From positions 1 to 6,392 of the forward strand of contig JAGWZS010000105.1 in NCBI GenBank assembly GCA_018971905.1: a stretch of 6,392 nucleotides of DNA, written 5' to 3'. The position numbers were made by a program, and so were the translations under genes. Positions 1 to 6,392 of the stretch are shown here, one piece after another. The notes beneath the pieces were generated by a model. That model saw nothing but the letters and a program-made list of their open reading frames with translations, searched no databases and was not told the origin of the DNA. Every line of letters begins with the position of its first letter. Within the stretch, counting starts at the first letter, position 1. The DNA is from Rhodospirillales bacterium. GTDB taxonomy: Bacteria > Pseudomonadota > Alphaproteobacteria > Acetobacterales > Acetobacteraceae.

Positions 1-3000
1 CCGCCAGCGGTGAAACCCGCCAGCGTGCCGATGCTGTTCTGGGTACCGTTCAAGCTGGCGTTATTGGCAATGCTGCCGGCGAGCGTGACCGCAGTTAACT
101 TGCCGCCGGATTGGCTGAGGCTGCCGGAGCTGTTCAGCACTGCAAGGCTGCTGGTGCTGATCTGGCTGGCAAGGTCTAGCCCTGCCGCCGCCAGCGTAAC
201 CACCGCAGCCGAGACCGCCCCGGCGACATCAAGCGCGGTGCTGTCTTGCAGATTGATCGTGCCGGTGGCGCTCAGCGCGCCCAGTGTGCCGATGTTGTTG
301 GCCCCGGCCAGGGAAACATTGCCGCCCGCCGTGCCGCCCAGCTGTGTCACATCCAGCGCGCCGGTACTGGCCTGGGAGATGGCGCCGCTGGCGGCCAGGG
401 CCAGCGATGTGGCGTTCACCACACCGTCCAGCGCCAGGCTTGTGCCGGTGAGGGTGATGGCGTGGCCGGTGAGCGTGCCGGTCTGGCTGATGCCGCCGGT
501 GCCCTCCAGCGTGGCCAGCGCATTGGCGAAGCTCACCGCGCCTTCGCTGAAGATGGAATTGGCGGTATGCCCGGCGGCACTGCCCAGAATCACCGCCGCC
601 GCCGGGTCCAGTTCGCTTACCAGCGATTGCGAAAGCTGCAAGCCAGAGACGGCACTGCCGCCCAGGTCGATAGCGCCATTGTTGTAGGGTGCCAGCGCGA
701 TGGTGCCTGCACTCAGGCTGCCACCGCCCGCCAGCAGCCCGTTGGCGGCCAGCGCCAGGCTGGTGCCTGCACTCACCGCCCCGCCCAGCGTCATCGTGCC
801 CGTATCGTCGAGCACGATGTTCCCGGTGGCACTCAGCGCGCCCAGGGTGCCAATGCTGTTGGCCCCGGCCAGGGCAACATTGCCCCCCGCCGTGCCGCTC
901 AGCTGCGTCACATCCAGCGCGCCGGTGCTGGCCTGGGTAACGGCCCCACTGGCGGCCAGGGCCAGCGATGTGGCGTTCACCTTGCCGGCCAGCGCCAGGC
1001 TGGTGCCAGTAAGGTCGAGCGTGGTGCCGGTGAGCGTGCCCGCCTGGATAACCTGGCCTGAACTATCTACCGCCAGGGTTGGTTTCAGGCTCAGAGTGCC
1101 CTCTAACTCTACGAGGCTGGCGAGATAGCCCGCCGCACTGCCGAAATTCAGGACGGAAGCAGTAGTATCCAACGCCGCCAGCAGGGCGGAAGAGAGGATC
1201 AACCCGCCCGCCGAGGTGCCCCCCACATCCAGTGTGCCATTGCCGTAAGGCGCGATGGAAATGGTGCCGGAGGGTGCGGCGATGCTGCCGCCGCTGACCG
1301 TGATGGTCTTTGCCGCCAGTGCCACATTGCCGCCGCTGGCGGCGGTGAGCGTGCTGTTCAGCCCCAGCGTGCCATTGGCGGCGAGGGTGATGTCCGCCGC
1401 GCTGACCGTGTTGGCCACCGTAAGCCCGGTGGTGTCACGCACGTTCAGCGTGCCGGTTGCAAGAACGCTCGCCAGCGTGGCGATGGTGTTGAGTGTGCTG
1501 GCCAGCACCGCATCACCGCCGATGGTGCCCGCACCCGTTGTCAGGCTGGCGACGGCGATGCCCCCCAGCGCACCCTCAGTCACTGTGCCGCCGCTGTTAA
1601 GCACCAGTTCCGTGCCGGAAATGAGGCCGTTAATGTCGATCGCGTTGCCGCTGCCGGTATCGGCCAGGGTGATGGTGCTGGCGTTCAGCGCCGCGCCTAT
1701 ATCGAGTGTTCCGGCGGCGTTAATGTCCAGCGCGCCAGCCAGCGAGATACTGGCGCTGATGGTCATGTCCTGCCCAGAGGTCAGCTCCAGCTCCGAGGTC
1801 TTGGTGCTGAGATTGATGGCGCTCCCCACCGAAAGCAGCTTGGTGGCTTCCAGAATGATGGTGCCGCGCAGATTGGAGAGATCGGCAGGGTTTACATAAG
1901 AGGTTGTGAGGGTGTCCGTGCCGAAAGTGGTCTCGGTGGAGTTGCCGGCGCCGGAGCTGGCGGTGCCGGCATTTGTCGTCGAGGAGCTGGTGACAACCAG
2001 CGTTTGCGGGTCCAGCAATATCTCGCCCGCCTGGCCGTCAACCGCCGTGTCGATCACCGTGCCGCCGAGGCTGATGACGCCATCGGAGGAAATCTCGACA
2101 AGGCCACCATTGCCGCCCAGCGTGCCGCCAGCAGCGGAGATGGTGCCGGCGAAATTTGTATCCTTGCTGCTCAGCAGCGTAACCTTGCCGCCATTGCCTT
2201 TCGTCAGGGCGTCGGCCCTGATCTCCGCGCCCGAGGCGATGCTCACCGAAGCGGCGCGGGGTGCCGTGGTATCGGCCGCGCCTTGCGCCACACGTTGCAG
2301 ATTTGTGCCCAGGGCGATATTGCCGCCGCCAGCCTGGCCTGAAGCGTCGATAATCGCATTGGAGGCCACCGCCACCTTGCCCGTGGCCAGCGCCTCCACA
2401 TTGCCGCCGGTGCTGCCTGTGGCGTTGCCGCGCGCCAGCAGGTTGCCTGCGATATTAATATCGCCGCCGATCGCCTGCAGGGAGATGGTGCCGGTTTTGC
2501 CATCCGTGCTGTCCGCGCGCAGCGTGCCGCCCACTTGCAGAAGCTGGCTCACCAGCGCGTCCGCATCCGCCGCGGTAAGGGTGATCCTGCCGCCATCAGC
2601 GAGGATCAGTCCCTTATTCGTCACCAGCGCCGGAACCGTTTTGCCGTTGAGGTCGACTTCCCGCACCGCCTTTGTCACGTCCAGCGAGATCAGCCTGTCG
2701 CCGTAAAGGTCTAGCGTGAAGGCATCCGCTCCGGCCAGCACCACCTGGCCCAGCCTGGCCGAGATAAGGCCGTTATTGGCCACTTGCGGCGCCACCAGCC
2801 CCACCAGCCCGGCCTGCCCGGCGGTAATTTCACCGTCGTTGACGATTTTCGCGCCCGGGTTGGGCGTGCCGGTGAAGTTCATCCGCCCGGCCATGAAATC
2901 GGCATTGCTGATGTTGGAGGTGGATACAATGACGCTCTGCGCCGTTACTTCCGCGCCCTTGGTGAACACCACGCCGGACTGGTTGATGAGCACGATCTGG

Positions 3001-3371
3001 CCATTGGCGCTGATATGACCGGCGATGATGGAAGGGCTGGGGGTGACAACACGGTTCAGCGTGATGGAGTTGGCGGAGGGCTGCACATAGGTCACATGCG
3101 CATCGGCGCCAACATTATAGCTCTGCCAGTTTATCGCGGCCCGGCTGCTGCTCTGGGTAATAACGGTGCTGCCCGGCGCCTGCGCGATGCTGGCGGCCCC
3201 GCCCACCACGGTGCCGCCCTGGGGCGTGGTGTCCGCCGAAATGTTTTGCGCGCGCAAGGCCGCGGGGTGCGCCAGCACCGCGCTTAGCGCCGTGCTCGCC
3301 AGCAGCCAGGAGCCGCGCCGAGCCTTCCGGCTCTGGCCGCGCAGGGGCGGCGTATGTTTCTGCCGTTCCAT
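1..3371 (-). CDS. TpsA-type filamentous haemagglutinin-like exoprotein, C-terminus beyond window (partial)
   Basis: This is a large secreted surface protein, the cargo of a two-partner secretion system. I translated the minus strand by hand from an ATG at 3371 and found it open to base 3, giving 1123 residues with no stop; the 3' end lies outside the window. Residues 1-41 are a long signal peptide: a basic n-region with RKARR, a hydrophobic core near WLLASTALSAVLA, and a likely cut after ALRA. Residues about 43-290 look like the TPS (haemagglutination activity) domain. They contain NSITLNRV (101-108), SANGQIVLINQSGVVF (121-136) and AGLVGLVAPQVANNG, then ARLGQVVLAGADAFTLDLYGD (about 187-225). 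A further family landmark, GEILLDP, lies at 449-455. The rest is Gly/Ala/Ser/Thr/Leu-rich beta-helix-like sequence with a 187-residue tandem repeat. I saw no cysteine in the whole translated part, which is usual for such exoproteins. An ATG six bases upstream (3377) is possible, but AGGAG spaces better to 3371. The gene lies 24 bases after tpsB, probably in one operon. The specific role (adhesion, biofilm, other) cannot be told without the C-terminus. Confidence 0.9.
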   Translation of the reverse strand, partial: MERQKHTPPLRGQSRKARRGSWLLASTALSAVLAHPAALRAQNISADTTPQGGTVVGGAASIAQAPGSTVITQSSSRAAINWQSYNVGADAHVTYVQPSANSITLNRVVTPSPSIIAGHISANGQIVLINQSGVVFTKGAEVTAQSVIVSTSNISNADFMAGRMNFTGTPNPGAKIVNDGEITAGQAGLVGLVAPQVANNGLISARLGQVVLAGADAFTLDLYGDRLISLDVTKAVREVDLNGKTVPALVTNKGLILADGGRITLTAADADALVSQLLQVGGTLRADSTDGKTGTISLQAIGGDINIAGNLLARGNATGSTGGNVEALATGKVAVASNAIIDASGQAGGGNIALGTNLQRVAQGAADTTAPRAASVSIASGAEIRADALTKGNGGKVTLLSSKDTNFAGTISAAGGTLGGNGGLVEISSDGVISLGGTVIDTAVDGQAGEILLDPQTLVVTSSSTTNAGTASSGAGNSTETTFGTDTLTTSYVNPADLSNLRGTIILEATKLLSVGSAINLSTKTSELELTSGQDMTISASISLAGALDINAAGTLDIGAALNASTITLADTGSGNAIDINGLISGTELVLNSGGTVTEGALGGIAVASLTTGAGTIGGDAVLASTLNTIATLASVLATGTLNVRDTTGLTVANTVSAADITLAANGTLGLNSTLTAASGGNVALAAKTITVSGGSIAAPSGTISIAPYGNGTLDVGGTSAGGLILSSALLAALDTTASVLNFGSAAGYLASLVELEGTLSLKPTLAVDSSGQVIQAGTLTGTTLDLTGTSLALAGKVNATSLALAASGAVTQASTGALDVTQLSGTAGGNVALAGANSIGTLGALSATGNIVLDDTGTMTLGGAVSAGTSLALAANGLLAGGGSLSAGTIALAPYNNGAIDLGGSAVSGLQLSQSLVSELDPAAAVILGSAAGHTANSIFSEGAVSFANALATLEGTGGISQTGTLTGHAITLTGTSLALDGVVNATSLALAASGAISQASTGALDVTQLGGTAGGNVSLAGANNIGTLGALSATGTINLQDSTALDVAGAVSAAVVTLAAAGLDLASQISTSSLAVLNSSGSLSQSGGKLTAVTLAGSIANNASLNGTQNSIGTLAGFTAG
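149..1270 (-). repeat. Two tandem 561-bp (187-residue) units inside tpsA
   Basis: Sequence at 261-480 matches 822-1041 without gaps at an offset of exactly 561 bases; by hand I count about 30 mismatches in 220 positions (about 86% identity). The more diverged flanks keep the same offset: the GTISIAPY and GTIALAPY motifs on the minus strand begin their matching bases at 1261 and 700, again 561 apart. The units correspond roughly to residues 702-888 and 889-1075. Each runs from a GTIxxAPY motif through an LxLSxxLLxxLD-like strand, NATSLALAASGA, STGALDVTQL, GTAGGNV and LGALSATG. Outer edges are approximate because similarity fades. As 561 is a multiple of three, copy number can change without breaking the frame. 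Confidence 0.85.
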
Positions 3372-3377
3372 TGCCAT

Positions 3378-3382
3378 CTCCT
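3378..3382 (-). promoter_or_regulatory. Ribosome binding site of tpsA
   Basis: AGGAG on the minus strand lies six bases before the ATG at 3371, which is ideal spacing. It directly abuts the alternative in-frame ATG at 3377, which is too close. This site therefore decides the start in favour of 3371. It sits in the short gap after the tpsB stop, so tpsA can be translated from the tpsB transcript. Confidence 0.7.
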
Positions 3383-3395
3383 GCTTCCCGGCGGC

Positions 3396-5150
3396 CTAAA
3401 ACCGCGCGGTTACACCCCAATAAACCGTCGTATCAGAAAGCGGCGCCACGTTGGTGGCGGCTGGCGCCAGCTGGGTTACCAGCCGGTGCGTCACTTCCCC
3501 GTCAAGCTCAACCTTGCTTGTCAGCCCCAGCCGCACGCCGCCACCGACCGATGCGATTTTATGGTTCAGATCCGTGGGCAGGTTGGACCAGGTTTCGCCC
3601 CAATCATAGAAGCCGTAGAACTGCGCGCCCAGATCAAAATCATGCTGGAACAGCGTAAAATCCGTGCCGGTGTTAAGCTGCAATTCCGCCGTGGCGTAGG
3701 CCGCCTTGTCGCCCACCACCTGGCCGGAATAATAGCCGCGGGTGAAGCGTGTGCCGCCAAGGTAGAATTCCTCCACCGAGGGCAGCACATCCGGCGTATA
3801 TTGCCCGCCAACCTCCGTGCGCAGGGCGACATCGGCCGCCGGCCAGGGGTTGAATAATGTCTGCACCCGGCTGATGGAGCCGTTGATCTTCCAGAAATCG
3901 AATTTTGCCTCCGCGCGGCCGCCGGGCGGGGCGGTCCGCCCGTCCGCCGAACTGCCCAGAATCGGAAGGCCCTGCGAAGCCTGAATATCCAACACGTTCA
4001 GCGCGTTGCGGGTGTCGCCCAGGAGTAGATCCTGCCAGGCATATTGAGTGTTGAGCCTGGCGACGCGTGTACTGTCGGTACTGGTGACCGCGCCTGCGGT
4101 GCTGATTTGGTTCTGTTCGGCATCCATCCGCAGATGCACCGTCAGATTCTGGTTGCGGCGCAGAATGACAGGGTAGCTGAGCTCGCCGCCAAACACGCTT
4201 ACCTGGCTTTCATACCCCACGGAGCCAAGCACACCGCCTGGGTGCGCCCGTCCAGAGCCGCCGTAAACTTTCAACCGCAGCCCTGAGGTGCCGATGAAGA
4301 AGCTTTCCGACGCTTGCCCAAAATTATCGGTGTTGCCGCTGGTGTGGTACATTGAGAATTCGGTCTGGTCGCCATGGGCGGTGAGGCTGTTGATATCCGC
4401 CACCACCAGCCCTTCGGCCGGGCCGGTCTCGTCAAAGCTGCGGTTGTCGGCGGTGACCAGCCCCGAGATTGTTTGCTTCGAAACCTCGGCCACCAGGGTC
4501 AACGCGCCGGGATCGCCGTTGTCTGACTGCAAAACGGCATGAACGGAAACGCCCGGCACCTGCTGGGCCAGCAGCAGCCAACGCTCCAGCGAGGCCTCGT
4601 TTAACGGGCGTTGCTCTGTCAGATGCTGAAGAAACCCCAGCACCATGCTGCCCGCCGGGCCGATATCCTTGGAGAGCTTGACAGCGGTGATATAGCCCTC
4701 GGTTACGACGAAGCGGACATTGCCGACCGCATCCACATCCAGCGTCACGGTGGAAAGAATATAGCCATGGCTGCGGTAAAGCGCGACCAGCGCGCTGCGC
4801 GCGGCGGCGAGTGTGGAGAGCGGCACGCTGCGCCCCGCCAGCCCGGCGACGATCTTGTTCAGTTTCGCAGGTGGAAAGGCCGTGGCGCCGACGATGCCCA
4901 CCGAACGCACCGGAATCGACACCGGCGGCAGCGCCGCCGCCGGGCCGCCTTGTGGAATGGCGGGAAGCCCCTGGCCAAGATTTGGCGCCGGGGCGGGCAG
5001 GATATGCGGCAGCGGCGATGTGGAAAGGCTGGGCGCACTCACCTGTGCATGCGCGGCACCGTTGGCCGCGGCCGCCACAGCACATCCCGCGACCGCAACA
5101 AACACGGACTGCCTGATTTTGAATAGCCTGCCGCGCATTTGCCCCGCCAT
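3396..5150 (-). CDS. TpsB outer-membrane transporter, ShlB/FhaC/HecB family
   Basis: This is the Omp85-superfamily pore that secretes the adjacent TpsA protein across the outer membrane. From ATG 5150 it is 584 residues, normal for the family. Residues 1-35 form a signal peptide (basic start, hydrophobic core VFVAVAGCAVAAA, cut after AHA before Gln36). A proline-rich linker spans about 39-80. A first POTRA domain (about 81-157) runs from SVGIVGATAFP to VRFVVTEGYI, and a second (about 158-240) follows. The rest is the beta-barrel, with the conserved loop-6-type motif TRGYY (RGYY at 471-474, equivalent to the VRGF/Y motif of FhaC), FYDWG (514-518) and a C-terminal phenylalanine, as expected for BAM-dependent insertion. 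The frame is open further upstream to a TTG at 5228, but that adds 26 residues ahead of the signal peptide and lies upstream of the predicted promoter. An in-frame ATG at 5138 is an alternative start. The stop is TAG at 3396-3398, and tpsA follows after 24 bases. Confidence 0.93.
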   Translation of the reverse strand: MAGQMRGRLFKIRQSVFVAVAGCAVAAAANGAAHAQVSAPSLSTSPLPHILPAPAPNLGQGLPAIPQGGPAAALPPVSIPVRSVGIVGATAFPPAKLNKIVAGLAGRSVPLSTLAAARSALVALYRSHGYILSTVTLDVDAVGNVRFVVTEGYITAVKLSKDIGPAGSMVLGFLQHLTEQRPLNEASLERWLLLAQQVPGVSVHAVLQSDNGDPGALTLVAEVSKQTISGLVTADNRSFDETGPAEGLVVADINSLTAHGDQTEFSMYHTSGNTDNFGQASESFFIGTSGLRLKVYGGSGRAHPGGVLGSVGYESQVSVFGGELSYPVILRRNQNLTVHLRMDAEQNQISTAGAVTSTDSTRVARLNTQYAWQDLLLGDTRNALNVLDIQASQGLPILGSSADGRTAPPGGRAEAKFDFWKINGSISRVQTLFNPWPAADVALRTEVGGQYTPDVLPSVEEFYLGGTRFTRGYYSGQVVGDKAAYATAELQLNTGTDFTLFQHDFDLGAQFYGFYDWGETWSNLPTDLNHKIASVGGGVRLGLTSKVELDGEVTHRLVTQLAPAATNVAPLSDTTVYWGVTARF

Positions 5151-5165
5151 ATCTCTGCCGGGACC

Positions 5166-5195
5166 ATTATATGCGGAAAATTCGTTACAGGTTAA
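5166..5195 (-). promoter_or_regulatory. Predicted sigma-70 promoter of the tpsB-tpsA operon
   Basis: On the minus strand there is a perfect TATAAT (-10) at 5166-5171 and a TTAACC (-35, four of six bases) at 5190-5195, separated by 18 bases. It lies between the bioD stop and the tpsB start in a locally AT-richer patch of an otherwise GC-rich window. Transcription would begin near 5158-5160, giving a leader of only about 8-10 bases to ATG 5150, or about 20 bases to ATG 5138. This argues against the upstream TTG start at 5228. It is a prediction from consensus only. Confidence 0.55.
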
Positions 5196-5205
5196 CCTTC
5201 GCTTC

Positions 5206-5236
5206 ACAATTATGGGCTCAAAATCCAATTAATTGT
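5206..5236. repeat. Short inverted repeat upstream of the tpsB promoter
   Basis: ACAATTA (5206-5212) and TAATTGT (5230-5236) form 7-base arms with a 17-base spacer. The right arm overlaps a perfect 10-base palindrome, CAATTAATTG, at 5226-5235. The element lies just upstream of the predicted -35 box, so it could be an activator or repressor site, or an AT-rich UP-like element. Short AT-rich palindromes arise by chance, so function is unproven. Confidence 0.35.
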
Positions 5237-5255
5237 ACAGACACACTCTGCCGTG

Positions 5256-5280
5256 ACTAAACCTCTATCATTTGATGAGG
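5256..5280 (-). terminator. Weak candidate terminator after bioD
   Basis: On the minus strand CCTCATC, loop AAAT, then GATAGAGG can pair as a stem with one bulged base, followed by only three Ts. It lies about 50 bases after the bioD stop and before the tpsB promoter, the expected place for a bioD terminator. The stem is short and imperfect and the T-run is poor, so this is tentative. Confidence 0.25.
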
Positions 5281-5330
5281 TTGGATCATGGCGGGTGGTT
5301 TGTGGCTGAATGGCGAACGATGGGCCGCGA

Positions 5331-5996
5331 TTATGCCGCATCTTCTCCACAACCGCCGTTGGTATAAAACGCCAGCCCCTTGAAATCCTCCACCCCGGCA
5401 TTGCGCTTTACCACAAACATCTGGCAGGGCAGATAGCGCGCCAGGGCCGCCTGGGTTTCTTCTGCGGGCACAGGAGCGTTGGCGCTTTCGTTCAGCAAAA
5501 TCGCATGGATTGAAATGCCCCGCCGCAGCAGAAACTCGGCGGTGGTGATGCAATGGCTGATGCTGCCCAGATATGTCCCGCTGACCAGCAGCACCGGCAC
5601 TTCCAGATCGGCAATCCAATCCGCTGTCATTTTTGTTGCGGTCAACGGCACGGCGGCCCCGCCAGCGCCTTCAATCAGCGTCGGCCCTTTCGCCAGCTCC
5701 GTCCGGCAGAAGTCCAGCAGCGCCGCATAGTCGATGCGCTGGCCCTCCCGCGCTGCCGCCATGTCTGGCGAGAGCGGGGCTTTAAATCGCCAGGGGGTGA
5801 TGGCGGCGATCGCCTCCTCGGAAACCTCCCACCCCATTGCCTCCAGCAGATAGCTGGAATCCGAGGGCTCTTTGGGCTCATAACCCGAAAGCAAGGGCTT
5901 GATGGCCCGCAGGCCCGGATTGGCCCGCAGCAGCCCGGCGGTGCAGAAGGTCTTGCCGATATCCGTGCCGGTGGCGGTGACGAAATAACTGTTCAT
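5331..5996 (-). CDS. bioD: Dethiobiotin synthetase (ATP-dependent)
   Basis: This cytoplasmic enzyme closes the ureido ring of dethiobiotin from 7,8-diaminopelargonate, CO2 and ATP, the penultimate step of biotin synthesis. It is 221 residues, close to the roughly 225 usual for the family. YFVTATGTDIGKT (residues 4-16) is the P-loop, with Lys15 and Thr16. AIKPLLSG (31-38) holds the conserved Lys33 and Ser37, equivalent to Lys37 and Ser41 of the E. coli enzyme. Asp46 follows, and LIEGAGG (107-113) gives the metal-ligand Glu109. TADWIADLEVPVLLVSG then SISHCITTAEFLLRRG match the later core. In the P-loop an Asp (12) stands where E. coli has Glu12. The frame is open upstream to 6251, but homology starts exactly at ATG 5996 and the upstream part overlaps bioB. 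No strong Shine-Dalgarno is visible. It is divergent from bioB. Confidence 0.95.
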   Translation of the reverse strand: MNSYFVTATGTDIGKTFCTAGLLRANPGLRAIKPLLSGYEPKEPSDSSYLLEAMGWEVSEEAIAAITPWRFKAPLSPDMAAAREGQRIDYAALLDFCRTELAKGPTLIEGAGGAAVPLTATKMTADWIADLEVPVLLVSGTYLGSISHCITTAEFLLRRGISIHAILLNESANAPVPAEETQAALARYLPCQMFVVKRNAGVEDFKGLAFYTNGGCGEDAA

Positions 5997-6090
5997 GCCG
6001 GGTGGTGTTACGCCACTTTGCCTCGCCCTTCCATCCGCGCGGGCCAGAGGGTAGGTTGACGGATATTGCCGCGTTTGGAGTTTGCAGAAG
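5997..6090. promoter_or_regulatory. Divergent bioD-bioB intergenic region
   Basis: These 94 bases must carry signals for both biotin genes if each is transcribed locally. A TTGACG resembling a -35 box lies at 6056-6061 on the plus strand, but no good -10 sits at the right distance. On the minus strand I found no convincing pair of boxes. I saw neither an obvious BirA-type operator nor a BioR-type TTATCTATAA site. GGAG at 6077-6080 is the probable bioB ribosome binding site. Confidence 0.4.
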
Positions 6091-6392
6091 GTGCCTGAGA
6101 GCCATATCGAAATCCGCCCCCGCTGGACCCGTGATGAGGTGCAAGCCCTGCTGGATTTGCCCTTCCCGGAACTGATGTTCCGGGCGATGAGCGTGCATCG
6201 CGAGCATTTCGACCCCACGAAGGTACAAATTTCCACATTGCTTTCCATCAAAACCGGCGGCTGCCCGGAGGATTGCGGCTACTGCCCCCAGGCCGCCGGG
6301 TATGAAACCGGCACCAAGGCCAGCCGCCTGATGGCGGTGGAGACGGTACTGGAGGAAGCCCGCGCCGCGAAGGCGAAGGGTGCCGGGCGGTT
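6091..6392 (+). CDS. bioB: Biotin synthase, N-terminal part (runs off window)
   Basis: This radical SAM enzyme inserts sulfur into dethiobiotin to give biotin. The first 100 residues are present and closely follow the E. coli BioB pattern: RPRWT (9-13), a helix ending in VHREHFDP (35-42), then [23 protein letters not shown] (45-67). The CxxxCxxC cysteines that bind the radical SAM [4Fe-4S] cluster are Cys58, Cys62 and Cys65. [20 protein letters not shown] matches the next conserved stretch. The start is taken as GTG 6091, with GGAG ten bases before it. An in-frame TAG at 6052-6054 limits any extension, and TTG 6082 is a poorer choice because it nearly abuts the GGAG. No in-frame ATG lies early enough to keep the conserved RPRW segment. 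The gene is divergent from bioD, and the other biotin genes may follow beyond the window. Confidence 0.95.
   Translation, partial: MPESHIEIRPRWTRDEVQALLDLPFPELMFRAMSVHREHFDPTKVQISTLLSIKTGGCPEDCGYCPQAAGYETGTKASRLMAVETVLEEARAAKAKGAGR

Noticed and set aside
149..1270. Regularly spaced repeats that might suggest a CRISPR array or a non-coding repeat.
   Set aside because: The units are long (561 bases), contiguous, in frame and coding, with no short repeat-spacer pattern.
10..3018. A series of long plus-strand open frames (for example 10-687, 1255-1899, 1906-2706) that all share one frame and could look like an antisense gene.
   Set aside because: They lie opposite tpsA in the frame where third codon positions pair with third codon positions, which stays open in GC-rich genes. 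Their products are low-complexity Ala/Pro/Ser/Val sequence with no family features, while the minus strand encodes a recognisable TPS protein.
3396..5150. Possibility that the transporter is a BamA or TamA assembly factor.
   Set aside because: It has two POTRA-like domains and a proline-rich linker, and it sits directly before a TPS-domain exoprotein, which fits TpsB; BamA has five POTRA domains and is longer.
5151..5228. A 26-residue upstream extension of TpsB starting at TTG 5228.
   Set aside because: It would bury the signal peptide behind a charged leader and starts upstream of the predicted promoter; ATG 5150 or 5138 fits better.
5997..6251. An 85-residue N-terminal extension of bioD in the same frame.
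   Set aside because: It overlaps the conserved start of bioB on the other strand, has no homology-like features, and the BioD family begins right at the ATG at 5996.

Overview
The window holds two biosynthetic genes of the biotin pathway beside a two-partner secretion (TPS, type Vb) locus. The DNA is GC-rich with strong third-position GC bias. Protein style (a filamentous-haemagglutinin-like exoprotein with the alphaproteobacterial TPS signature, an ShlB/FhaC-type transporter, and BioD and BioB) points to a Gram-negative alphaproteobacterium. A member of the Acetobacteraceae/Rhodospirillales is my best guess, but this is inference from sequence flavour only.

Layout, right to left. At 6091-6392 (+) is the start of biotin synthase (bioB), cut by the window edge. 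A 94-base divergent intergenic region separates it from dethiobiotin synthetase (bioD, 5331-5996, -). A 180-base AT-richer intergenic region (5151-5330) follows. It carries a weak hairpin after bioD, a short inverted repeat and a good sigma-70-like promoter. Next comes the TpsB outer-membrane transporter (3396-5150, -). After 24 bases with a clear Shine-Dalgarno, the very large TpsA exoprotein (1-3371, -) runs off the left edge after at least 1123 residues. It has a signal peptide, a TPS secretion domain, and a long, cysteine-free, low-complexity beta-helix region that includes a 187-residue tandem duplication.

How they work together: bioD makes dethiobiotin and bioB inserts sulfur to make biotin, so the divergent pair forms part of one pathway. 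TpsB and TpsA form an operon in which the transporter gene precedes its cargo. TpsA should cross the inner membrane by Sec, then be recognised through its TPS domain by the TpsB POTRA domains and pass through the TpsB barrel to the cell surface. The biotin and secretion loci share a boundary but I see no functional link. Nearly all plus-strand open frames over 1-3400 are antisense shadows of tpsA. I found no RNA genes, CRISPR array, insertion sequence or known defence system.
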